DNA of 64,000 nt from NCBI RefSeq assembly GCF_032248455.1, contig NZ_JAVTTP010000001.1:3818001-3882000 (forward strand). Reading direction: 5' to 3'. A program made the position numbers and the translations under genes. Below, piece after piece: positions 25,196 through 33,223 of this stretch (its first letter is position 1; each line of letters begins with the position of its first letter). This DNA comes from Pricia mediterranea. GTDB taxonomy: Bacteria; Bacteroidota; Bacteroidia; Flavobacteriales; Flavobacteriaceae. The notes below the pieces were generated by a model that had not been told where the DNA came from, did not search any database, and saw only the letters and a list, made by a program, of their open reading frames with translations.

Positions 25196-26269
25196 TCAGT
25201 TTGGCAGGTAGAGTACGCCGCTGGAGGAATCCCGTTTCGCGCCGGTCACCGAATGTAGCACGTTGGTTTCCCCTTGTAGCCGCAACATCCCCATTAAAGC
25301 GAAGACGAGCGCCTCTTTAAACTCGATCAGTTTTTGATCGGGAGCCACGACCCGTGTACCCGTCCCTAGTTTTTTTTGCAAGGTCTGTATTAAAAAATGG
25401 TTTAAGGCCCCGCCCCCAGTGACCAAAAGGGAGTTTTCGCGCTTGCGGGAATTGACCTTCACCTGCACCGAGATCTGCTCGCAAATATGATGGATGCAGG
25501 TATGCAAAAGATTTTCCATGCGGTCATCGGCGGCATCGATCAAGGGAACGACCTTTTCCACAAACCATTCGTAGCCGGTCGATTTAGGGTAGGGCAGCCG
25601 ATAATATTCCAGATCGTTCAATTCTTTTAAAATATTCGGAATGAGGTTACCGCTGCGGGCCAATTTTCCACCTTCATCGTAATCCAGTCCGTTTTTCCGG
25701 GTGATGTGGTTCAGTACCATGTTGGCCAGGCCAATATCGTAGGCGATACGTTGGCCGTCCTTATCGAAAGACACGTTCGCAATGCCCCCTAAGTTCAGGC
25801 AAAAATCATATTCGCTAAAAAAAAGTGCGTCCCCGATAGGCACCAAGGGCGCCCCTTGTCCGCCCAAAGCGATGTCATTCGTGCGAAAATCGCAGACGAC
25901 CTTATGGCCACTGGCGTTGGCCAGATGTTGTCCCGATCCGATTTGAAAGGTAAGTCCCATTTCGGGACGGTGGTGGGTGGTATGCCCGTGACTGGCGATG
26001 CATTCCACATTCAGACCGTGTTCGTCGATAAAAATCCTGCACTGCTCGCCCAGCCAGACACCGTATGAATTATGGAAACCTAGGAGTTCTTCCGCAGGAA
26101 GAAAAATGGAATCCCGTAGTTTGGTGGACATCTCCGGGTCATAGGAAACGCTCTTGGTTTCCTTGATCTTGAAGTTATAGTCCGTACCGGTTTGCCAAAT
26201 GTGACAGAAGGCGAGATCGAGCCCGTCTAACGAGGTGCCGGACATCAAGCCTAGAATTTCGTGTGTCAT
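25196..26269 (-). CDS. anmK: anhydro-N-acetylmuramic acid kinase
   Basis: This 357-residue ASKHA-fold kinase cleaves 1,6-anhydro-MurNAc and phosphorylates it to MurNAc-6-phosphate. Characteristic segments are GLMSGTSLDGLDLAF at the N-terminus, GHTTHHRPEMGLTFQIG, the catalytic-region GGQGAPLVPIGDALFF, NLGGIANVSF and VTGGGALNHFLI. The length is standard. Its product is the substrate of MurQ, encoded 6 kb away in the same block. There is a 198-bp gap to the upstream GH3 gene with no promoter recognised, so it is probably read through from upstream. Confidence 0.95.
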   Translation of the reverse strand: MTHEILGLMSGTSLDGLDLAFCHIWQTGTDYNFKIKETKSVSYDPEMSTKLRDSIFLPAEELLGFHNSYGVWLGEQCRIFIDEHGLNVECIASHGHTTHHRPEMGLTFQIGSGQHLANASGHKVVCDFRTNDIALGGQGAPLVPIGDALFFSEYDFCLNLGGIANVSFDKDGQRIAYDIGLANMVLNHITRKNGLDYDEGGKLARSGNLIPNILKELNDLEYYRLPYPKSTGYEWFVEKVVPLIDAADDRMENLLHTCIHHICEQISVQVKVNSRKRENSLLVTGGGALNHFLIQTLQKKLGTGTRVVAPDQKLIEFKEALVFALMGMLRLQGETNVLHSVTGAKRDSSSGVLYLPN

Positions 26270-26467
26270 GATTTACATTTTTTTGAAAATCGTGCCCGGT
26301 CGATAGGCGAATTCGAGAATTTTACTCAGGTTGTGCGCTGATCTGCCGATAGTTAGGTCAAAAGTGTCTCCGTGATTACAAGTGTTGGGCAAGTGACCGG
26401 AACAGGTTTAAACGGAAGAGCTTAGAGCCGACATTGCCACGCTTTGTTTGGGAAGCGCAGCAAAATT

Positions 26468-28135
26468 TTATGGGGCCAATCGAACGGGTAATTTTCCTTG
26501 CGCCTCTAAAGTACCTAAAAAATGGGCCGCAGCAACCTTTTGAAAGGGGATAAAATTTTGATAGGCGATAATTACGGCCTTCGCTTTATTGAACTCGATA
26601 AGGTTTAGCACATAAGGATTTCCAAAAAGATACAGCACAACGTTTTCGGCAGCTATCAATTCGTTGATAAAAATCAGCTCCTCTTTCGAGAAGCCGAACC
26701 TGTTCGACGGTTTGACCTGGGGCGGAAAAAGCGCCAAAAGTATATTTTCTGTTTCGTTTGGACTGGAGTCGGTCGAAGAAAAATCCGGAAAGTCTTTCTC
26801 TTTTTGTATTGTTTTAAAAAAGTGATTGTCGGTAGGTTGTTTCATGGCTATCCCCGCAAAATCCGATTTCTTGAATTCAGAAATCCCATGTGGCGTACCT
26901 TTGAGCAGGGTCAAGCTCTCTGTCGCCAGTTTGCGATTGAGGTCGAGCGACCGGAAAAAGTGCGAGGATAGTTCCGAGACCTCGCCATGACCACTGGTGC
27001 TAACTGCCGTAGGGTCGTCATTCTCGTTTGAGGAATCTGTTTCGGGCATCGGATGCGTTTCGATGGACGGTTCATTGCCGGTCGAAGAATTATTTTCGGA
27101 CGCCCAAGAAGCGTTGATTTTTTCTTTCAGGCCCCAGACCCGTTTAAAGCTTGTTTCGATCTGGGCCACGGAGGCCTTCTGCAAAATGGTCTCGATACCT
27201 TCCGCAACGTGTTCCGCAAAACAGAGTATGTCGTTTCCGGCATCAAATGCCAGCCATTCCAATTCCCCTTTGATAGGATGGTTTTTCGCTACGGCATGCA
27301 TGTTGAGTGCATCGGAAATGACCACGCCGTTGTATCCCATTTCATCCCGTAGAACTCCCTTGATAATTTCTGGGGATAGGCTCGAGGAGATGCTTTTTCC
27401 GCCTGCCAGTGCAGGTATTGACAAATGTCCCACCATTACCGAATCCGCCCCTTCAGCAATTAGTTTTTCGAAGGGACGCAGTTCGTTTTCGAGCAGGACG
27501 TTCTTTGGTTTGTCGATGAGCGGAAGCTCCAAATGGGAATCCGTTCCCGTATCGCCATGCCCTGGAAAATGTTTTATGCTGGTCAGGATGCCTTCGCTTT
27601 GCGTGCCCTTGACAAAGGCGATGGCTTTTTTGATGACCTTGGATTTTTGTTCCCCGAACGAGCGGTAACCGATAACGGGGTTCAAGGGATTGCTATTGAT
27701 ATCGACGCAGGGCGCCAAGTTCCAGTGAATGCCAGCTGCCCGACAATCCCGGGCAATGCTTTTTCCGACCTCATAAATCAGGTCCGATCGTTCTTCGGCA
27801 ATCGCCCCCAAGGTGATGGCATAGGGATACTGCGGGGTGTTCTCGACGCGCATGGCAAGTCCCCATTCGGCATCGATAGCGATAAGCAACGGGTATTTGG
27901 CCACCTGCTGAAAGCGTTGAACGAGGCGGGTCAGGGTCTCAAAACTGTTCTCGTTGTGAACAATTTTTTTGGTTCCCTCGAAATTGGTCGCTGCACTGGC
28001 ACGGCTGTGGAAAAAGCAGAGGCTGCCGATATGGTGTTCCCTGATCAATTTCTCCAGTTTTCGGATTTCTGCTTCGGTATCATTGATAAAGGCGGCGGGC
28101 ATAAACAGCTGCCCTATTTTTTCTCGAAGTGTCAT
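26468..28135 (-). CDS. GH3 beta-N-acetylglucosaminidase, NagZ-like, with low-complexity linker
   Basis: The 555-residue protein lacks a signal peptide and should be cytoplasmic. The NagZ-specific His/Asp dyad loop is KHFPGHGDTGTDSHLELP (residues 188-205) and the nucleophile is Asp275 in VVISDALNMHAV. NagZ-type enzymes release GlcNAc from GlcNAc-anhydroMurNAc muropeptides, which fits the neighbouring anmK, AmpG-like and murQ genes. A Ser/Asn/Thr/Glu-rich stretch (residues 344-391) interrupts the chain between the barrel and a C-terminal GH3_C-like domain that is degenerate. It lacks the serine beta-lactamase-like module found in many long Bacteroidota GH3 proteins. Confidence 0.85.
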   Translation of the reverse strand: MTLREKIGQLFMPAAFINDTEAEIRKLEKLIREHHIGSLCFFHSRASAATNFEGTKKIVHNENSFETLTRLVQRFQQVAKYPLLIAIDAEWGLAMRVENTPQYPYAITLGAIAEERSDLIYEVGKSIARDCRAAGIHWNLAPCVDINSNPLNPVIGYRSFGEQKSKVIKKAIAFVKGTQSEGILTSIKHFPGHGDTGTDSHLELPLIDKPKNVLLENELRPFEKLIAEGADSVMVGHLSIPALAGGKSISSSLSPEIIKGVLRDEMGYNGVVISDALNMHAVAKNHPIKGELEWLAFDAGNDILCFAEHVAEGIETILQKASVAQIETSFKRVWGLKEKINASWASENNSSTGNEPSIETHPMPETDSSNENDDPTAVSTSGHGEVSELSSHFFRSLDLNRKLATESLTLLKGTPHGISEFKKSDFAGIAMKQPTDNHFFKTIQKEKDFPDFSSTDSSPNETENILLALFPPQVKPSNRFGFSKEELIFINELIAAENVVLYLFGNPYVLNLIEFNKAKAVIIAYQNFIPFQKVAAAHFLGTLEAQGKLPVRLAP

Positions 28136-28455
28136 GGTTTTATGTTTTATTCGTATCGGTTTCGAAATCTAAACCCGTTATAGGACTACACGAGGTAGGA
28201 CAAAGGACCAGTTCTTATGAATAACCGTCCGTTTCATAGACAGACCGTCGTTCTTACGTCCTAGGAACTGCCGTCTTAAGCTTATCAGTTGATTAGGCGA
28301 ACCGGCAGCCTATCCTTTTGATCATCAAGATCGTCCTACGACCAGCCTATTCAGATTATCCCAAGTGGTTAAGGACACCTTAGATTCCTTATTATCTCAG
28401 GCACAACCTCCTTATTATTTGGTATCATGGCGCAAGAGCATACCCCGAGTGGCCT
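28136..28455. other. 320-bp intergenic region, nothing recognised
   Basis: Between the GH3 and MFS genes of the recycling block. I see no open frame with family resemblance, no TAnnTTTG box on the minus strand, and no strong hairpin. Confidence 0.4.
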
Positions 28456-29730
28456 TTAAACATCGGTCTTATCGGATTTCCTCCCGAAATCGGCGGGATA
28501 TTCGATGAACTTTAACAGGAAGAGCGCGGGCAGTGCGGCGATGACCACCCAGACGAAAAATCCGCCATAGCCCAACCATTGTTGCATATAGCCCGAAATC
28601 ATTCCCGGCAACATCATGCCCAAGGCCATGAATCCCGTGGCGATGGCATAGTGCGAGGTCTTCGACTTTCCCTCGGCAATATAGATCAGATACATCAAAA
28701 AGGCCGCAAAACCAAAACCGTAGCCGAATTTTTCGAAGATGACGGCGGTGGTTACTGCGTAAATATTGGTGGTGTCCGTTATGGCCAAAATAGCATAGAG
28801 AATATTGGGTACGTTCAGGGAAAGCACCATGGGCAACATCCATTTTTTCAGACCGTCACGGGAAATCAAGATGCCTCCCAAAACCCCTCCGAGGGACAGA
28901 AAGATGACCCCTGCCGTTCCGAAAATAGTACCCAATTGTTCCGTGGAATAGCCGAGGCCGCCGTTTTCGGGGCTGTCCAATAAAAAAGGTGCGGCCATTT
29001 TTACCAATTGGGACTCGCCCAGCCGAAAGGTCAATATAAACGCGAGAGCGATTCCAATATTCTTTTTTCGAAAGAAAGATGCGAACACGGCCAGAAAACC
29101 TTCGGGTTTATCCTTTGCGATAGCGGAAGAGGATTCAAATTTCGGCGTCACAAAAAAATTGGATACGGTCAGGGCCAGCATCAATAATGCGGCGGCCGAC
29201 ATGGTGATACTCCAAGCCTTGGTGTTATCGCCGTACCTGTTTTCCAAAAACCCGGCCATAACAACGATGATACCTTCCCCTGTGACCATGGCCAAGCGGT
29301 AGAAAACACTTCTCATACCTACAAAAAAGGACTGCTTCTCTTCTGTGAGCCCGATCATATAGTACCCGTCCGATGCGATATCGTTGGTGGCCGAAGCGAA
29401 GGCGGCCATCCAAAAGCAAGCCAAGGTGATGGTAAAGAACATATTTGTCGGCAGGCTCAGGCCCACGCCCAAAAAAGCCAATGAGATCAACAATTGCATC
29501 CATAAAAACCACTTGCGCTTGGTGCTTTTCAGGTCCACGAAGGGGCTCCACAACGGTTTCAGCACCCAGGGCAAATACAAAAGGCTGGTGTACAGTCCGA
29601 TATCTTCGTTACTGACGCCCAGCTTTTTGTACATGACTACCGAAACGGTAACCACCAGCACGTAGGGCAGGCCCTGCGTAAAATAGAGCACGGGCACCCA
29701 GGCCCATGCCCATTTGTCTTTTTGGATCAA
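28456..29730 (-). CDS. MFS permease, AmpG-like muropeptide transporter
   Basis: This 424-residue, 12-helix protein has the AmpG-type opening (WVPVLYFTQGLPYVLVVTVSVVMYKKLGVSNEDIGLYTSLLYLPWVLKPLWSP contains the family's TQGLP and LPW.LKPLWSP signatures). It is predicted to import muropeptides or amino sugars released from peptidoglycan into the cytoplasm for the NagZ-like, AnmK and MurQ enzymes encoded beside it. It begins 20 bp after the NagB-fusion gene, so the two are co-transcribed. The precise substrate (disaccharide-peptide, disaccharide or MurNAc) is not determined by sequence. Confidence 0.85.
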   Translation of the reverse strand: MIQKDKWAWAWVPVLYFTQGLPYVLVVTVSVVMYKKLGVSNEDIGLYTSLLYLPWVLKPLWSPFVDLKSTKRKWFLWMQLLISLAFLGVGLSLPTNMFFTITLACFWMAAFASATNDIASDGYYMIGLTEEKQSFFVGMRSVFYRLAMVTGEGIIVVMAGFLENRYGDNTKAWSITMSAAALLMLALTVSNFFVTPKFESSSAIAKDKPEGFLAVFASFFRKKNIGIALAFILTFRLGESQLVKMAAPFLLDSPENGGLGYSTEQLGTIFGTAGVIFLSLGGVLGGILISRDGLKKWMLPMVLSLNVPNILYAILAITDTTNIYAVTTAVIFEKFGYGFGFAAFLMYLIYIAEGKSKTSHYAIATGFMALGMMLPGMISGYMQQWLGYGGFFVWVVIAALPALFLLKFIEYPADFGRKSDKTDV

Positions 29731-29750
29731 AGTGTCGGTTGTTCGTTGTA

Positions 29751-31679
29751 CTAAAAATTATACCTCACAAACGCTTCCATCGCGGCATAGTCGGCCAGTC
29801 CCAATGCATTGTAACGGTCTGCGGTCTCTTTATTGCGTTCTTCGGCCCGCATCCAGAATTCCCTGGAATCGTCGCCTTGGAACATGACGCCGTCCTTTTG
29901 CGATTGGTGGGCGAAAATGGCGTTCCGCTTGCGCAGTACCTGCCCGGGACTCATGGGTACGGCCATTTCGATTTCGTTGGTATCCCATTCGTGCCATGCC
30001 CCACGGTAGAGCCAGACCCAGCAATCATCCATAAACGGCTTTGACTTAAGACGGTCGATCGCTGCAAAAGCGGCGTCAAGACAGACTTTATGTGTGCCGT
30101 GCGGATCGGCAAGGTCGCCAGCGGCATAGATTTGATGAGGTTGGATCTTCTCGATGATATCGACCATAATCTTGATATCCGCTTCCGACAGATTGTTTTT
30201 CTTGATACGTCCTGTTTCGTAAAAAGGCAAGTCCAGAAAATGCACGTTTTCGTCCGGGAGCCCAAGATAACGGACAGCGGCGTAAGATTCCCCCCTTCGG
30301 ATATCCCCTTTAAGACGCAGTACCTGTTTCGAATCGTAACTGCTCTCTTTTTTAGCCTTGATGTAGTCGACGATTTCCTGTGCTTCGTCCGAGGGATAGA
30401 TGCGTTTGGAAATTTCGGCAAATTTTAGGGCTTCCTTGTCGGAAACCGCAATATTGCCAGAGGTCTGATAGGCAACATGAACTTCGTGGCCCTGTTCGAT
30501 CAGGCGATCCAGGGTTCCCCCCATGGAAATGACATCATCGTCAGGGTGGGGGCTGAAAATAATGACCCGTTTCTGTGCAGGTTCGGCACGCTCGGGCCGC
30601 TTGGTATCATCTGCATTTGGTTTCCCACCGGGCCATCCGGTAATGGTATGCTGCAAGCGGTTGAACATTCTAATGTTCAGGTCATAGGAATCCTGTAAGG
30701 CAAGGAGACCGGACATCCCATTGTCGTTATAGTCTTTGTCAGTCAGGCTTAAAATGGACTTGCCCGTCAGGGTGCACAGCCATACGACGGCCTTGGCGGT
30801 AAGCTCTTCGGTCCAGTCCAGCGATTCATCGACCAGCCACGGGGTCTTGTTCCGGGTCAGTTCACTGCCGGCTCCCGTGTCGAGAACGAAGGTGCAATTT
30901 TCATGCTCTTGCAGGTAGGTGGCGGGTACCGTGGACGAAATATCTCCTTCAACGGTTTTTTTGATAATGTTGGCCTTGTTTTGTCCCCAAGCGAGCAGCA
31001 CGATACGTTTGGCGCTGCGTACGGTAGCGATACCCATGGTGATGGCTTTTCGCGGTACGTTATCGATGCCGAAAAAAGTAGGTCCGGCATCGACCCTGGT
31101 TATATGATCTAAGGTAATTACCCGGGTACCGGAATTGTAATGGGATCCCGGCTCGTTAAAACCGATGTGTCCGGTACGACCGATGCCGAGTAACTGAAAA
31201 TCGAGACCGCCGTGTTTTTTGATTTTTTTTTCGTAGGATAGGCAGTACTCGATCACCTCGTCACCTTCCACCGTGCCATCGGGTATGTTTATATTTTCTT
31301 TGGGAATATCGATATGGTTGAACAAGTTTTCGTGCATAAAAAACCAATAGCTCTGGCGGTTTTCTCTCTCCATGGGCAAGTACTCATCGAGGTTGAACGT
31401 CACGACGTTGGAAAAGGTGAGTCCCTCTTCCTTGTGCAAACGTACCAATTCCTCGTAAACTCGAAGGGGAGAAGAACCCGTTGACAGTCCCAGAACGCAC
31501 TGCTCATCTGCCTCTTGTTTTGACCGGATAAGGTCCGCGATCTCATGTGCCACTTGAATGGAGGCCACGTTCGAATCGGAAAAAATTACATTGTGGATTT
31601 TTTCAAAACGGGTCTCCTCGAATTGTCCGACGGGTTTGTAACTGATGTCCTTTGCTTTTTGTTCTAAGGTAGTTTTCAT
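29751..31679 (-). CDS. nagB: glucosamine-6-phosphate deaminase fused to a LmbE/PIG-L deacetylase
   Basis: The 642-residue fusion has an N-terminal NagB domain (residues ~1-290: GLSTGSSPLRVYEEL, TFNLDEY, LLGIGRTGHIGFNEPGS) and a C-terminal LmbE/PIG-L zinc deacetylase (SPHPDDD at 376-382, DPHGTH at 525-530). The pairing suggests one chain taking GlcNAc-6-P to GlcN-6-P and then fructose-6-P. In E. coli NagB the triad is Asp141-His143-Glu148 in NDGHIAFNEP; here the segment is RTGHIGFNEP, so Asp141 is Thr169 while His171 and Glu176 remain. It is divergent to murQ, with facing promoters between them. No separate nagA gene is present in the window. Confidence 0.92.
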   Translation of the reverse strand: MKTTLEQKAKDISYKPVGQFEETRFEKIHNVIFSDSNVASIQVAHEIADLIRSKQEADEQCVLGLSTGSSPLRVYEELVRLHKEEGLTFSNVVTFNLDEYLPMERENRQSYWFFMHENLFNHIDIPKENINIPDGTVEGDEVIEYCLSYEKKIKKHGGLDFQLLGIGRTGHIGFNEPGSHYNSGTRVITLDHITRVDAGPTFFGIDNVPRKAITMGIATVRSAKRIVLLAWGQNKANIIKKTVEGDISSTVPATYLQEHENCTFVLDTGAGSELTRNKTPWLVDESLDWTEELTAKAVVWLCTLTGKSILSLTDKDYNDNGMSGLLALQDSYDLNIRMFNRLQHTITGWPGGKPNADDTKRPERAEPAQKRVIIFSPHPDDDVISMGGTLDRLIEQGHEVHVAYQTSGNIAVSDKEALKFAEISKRIYPSDEAQEIVDYIKAKKESSYDSKQVLRLKGDIRRGESYAAVRYLGLPDENVHFLDLPFYETGRIKKNNLSEADIKIMVDIIEKIQPHQIYAAGDLADPHGTHKVCLDAAFAAIDRLKSKPFMDDCWVWLYRGAWHEWDTNEIEMAVPMSPGQVLRKRNAIFAHQSQKDGVMFQGDDSREFWMRAEERNKETADRYNALGLADYAAMEAFVRYNF

Positions 31680-32130
31680 GCGTTTAAATCTTTTTAATTA
31701 CTTTGAAAATTAATTAATCAAAAAATTGAGAACGCATCTAACCGCTGCGCTCTCACATGAAAAATTTTAAACATCGCCTTTTGCGAATAAATTTTTAAAA
31801 TTTGTTCATGCCCGTTTCATAAAATGGTTCTTGATCGTGAAATGTGAAAAGGATTAATCACAAATGTAACGAATAATACGATATTTTGCCCGTATCGATT
31901 TACTATCTTTGAATGGTCGTTAAAACGTAAATAATAGACTTTCAGACAGATGTGTGCCGCTACCGCAACAGCGTTATTGCAATGCAAGTTTAACCAAAAT
32001 GATATCCCGGTATTTCTCGACGATCGACGCGTTTATGGTAACGAAGTATCCTGACAATATATTGATTTAGTAATCCTTTAATTGACCAGCTCGCTAAACC
32101 CCTAATTTCTAACCCGCTATCCAATAAGCT
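31680..32130. promoter_or_regulatory. nagB/murQ divergent regulatory region
   Basis: The 451-bp gap holds two opposed -7 boxes: CAAATGTA at 31861-31868 (TACATTTG on the minus strand, for nagB) and TATCTTTG at 31904-31911 (for murQ). Between them an inverted repeat CGATA-N9-TATCG spans 31879-31897. Leaders would be about 175 nt for nagB and about 210 nt for murQ, long enough to hold RNA control elements, but I recognise no known riboswitch. Confidence 0.5.
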
Positions 32131-32940
32131 ATGCCTTACAAAAAAATCACGGAAACCCCCTCGAACCATGATAATCTAGAACAGCTGGACACCCTATCCA
32201 TCCTGGCCAAAATGAACGAAGAAGATCAGAAAATAGCCGATGCGGTGGCCCTGGTCGTTCCCGAGGTCACAAAACTGGTCGATGCCCTCACCGAGCGTTT
32301 CTTACGTGGCGGGCGTTTGTTCTATATCGGCGCCGGCACCAGTGGCCGATTGGGCATTTTGGATGCCTCCGAAATTCCCCCGACGTTCGGAATGCCGCAC
32401 GACCGGGTAATCGGACTTATTGCAGGGGGGGACATTGCTATTCGGAAAGCAGTGGAATATGCCGAGGACGATACCGAACAGGCCTGGAAAGATCTGTTGG
32501 CCTACGATATCGATGCCAACGACACGGTCATCGGGATAGCCGCCTCGGGTACTACGCCCTACGTGCTGGGGGGAATCAATGATGCAAAGGACAACGGCCT
32601 TCTGACCGCAGGCATCACCAACAACCCCGGTTCGCCGCTTGCTGAAGCCGCGGACATCGGCATTGCCGTGGATGTGGGACCGGAATTCGTGACCGGAAGC
32701 ACCCGGATGAAAAGCGGTACTTCGCAGAAGCTCGTGCTGAACATGATCTCTACCGCCTTGATGATAAAGATAGGAAGGGTCAAGGGCAACAAAATGGTCA
32801 ATATGCAGCTCAGCAATAATAAACTCGTCGACCGTGGCACGCGCTACGTCATGGAGGGCTTAGGAATAGATTACTCCCGCGCGGAGGAGCTGTTGAAGAA
32901 GCACGGTTCGGTAAAGGCGGCTCTGGAGGCAGGGAGGTAA
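32131..32940 (+). CDS. murQ: N-acetylmuramic acid 6-phosphate etherase
   Basis: This 269-residue SIS-fold enzyme splits the D-lactyl ether of MurNAc-6-P, giving GlcNAc-6-P and D-lactate. Signature segments are FYIGAGTSGRLGILDASEIPPTFG (with the catalytic Glu), IGIAASGTTPYVLGG, and EFVTGSTRMKSGTSQKLVLNM. The protein is slightly shorter than the ~300 residues of E. coli MurQ; the C-terminal tail ends soon after the last helix. It completes the route from anhydro-MurNAc (AnmK) to amino-sugar phosphate (NagB fusion), encoded divergently. Its 3' flank is a cluster of REP-like repeats. Confidence 0.95.
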   Translation: MPYKKITETPSNHDNLEQLDTLSILAKMNEEDQKIADAVALVVPEVTKLVDALTERFLRGGRLFYIGAGTSGRLGILDASEIPPTFGMPHDRVIGLIAGGDIAIRKAVEYAEDDTEQAWKDLLAYDIDANDTVIGIAASGTTPYVLGGINDAKDNGLLTAGITNNPGSPLAEAADIGIAVDVGPEFVTGSTRMKSGTSQKLVLNMISTALMIKIGRVKGNKMVNMQLSNNKLVDRGTRYVMEGLGIDYSRAEELLKKHGSVKAALEAGR

Positions 32941-33223
32941 TCGGAGGCAGTAACCGCGAGGAGCTTGTCTTGAGCGAAGTCGAAAGGCCTGAACCGACAT
33001 ACGGCTGCGCTCGAACTGACAAACACGACTGCGCTCGAACTGACAAACGACTGCACTCGAACTGACAGACGACTGCTCAAAGCGGCTCTCATTTCCGGTC
33101 GAGCGCAGTCGAGACCTCAAGGTCTGGAGCGAAGGAGTTCTCACCACCGGAGCCTGTCTTGAGTACTTCGACTGCGCTTAGTATAAACTAAAGTCGAAAG
33201 GCTCGAACTGACAACGGTCGAGC
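32941..33223. repeat. REP-like palindromic and tandem repeat cluster
   Basis: The gap between convergent genes is filled with variants of the core tcga-ctgcgc-tcga. Three tandem units (gactgcgctcgaactgacaa type, 22-24 bp, 33004-33070) are followed by the near-palindrome ggtcgagcgcagtcgagacc (33098-33117). A bulged hairpin lies at 33167-33198 (ttcgact + ttagt pairing with actaa + agtcgaa), and further half-sites lie at 32968-32988 and 33200-33224. This resembles REP/BIME elements dispersed by RAYT transposases, though no such transposase is in the window. Confidence 0.7.

Noticed and set aside
26997-27668. 223-codon open frame antisense to the GH3 gene
   Set aside because: It is a shadow of the catalytic domain coding region. 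The composition and lack of motifs argue against a gene.
33004-33070. Possible CRISPR-like array of ~22-bp units
   Set aside because: The units are directly adjacent without unique spacers, diverge from each other and share a palindromic core with the rest of the cluster. No cas gene is present.
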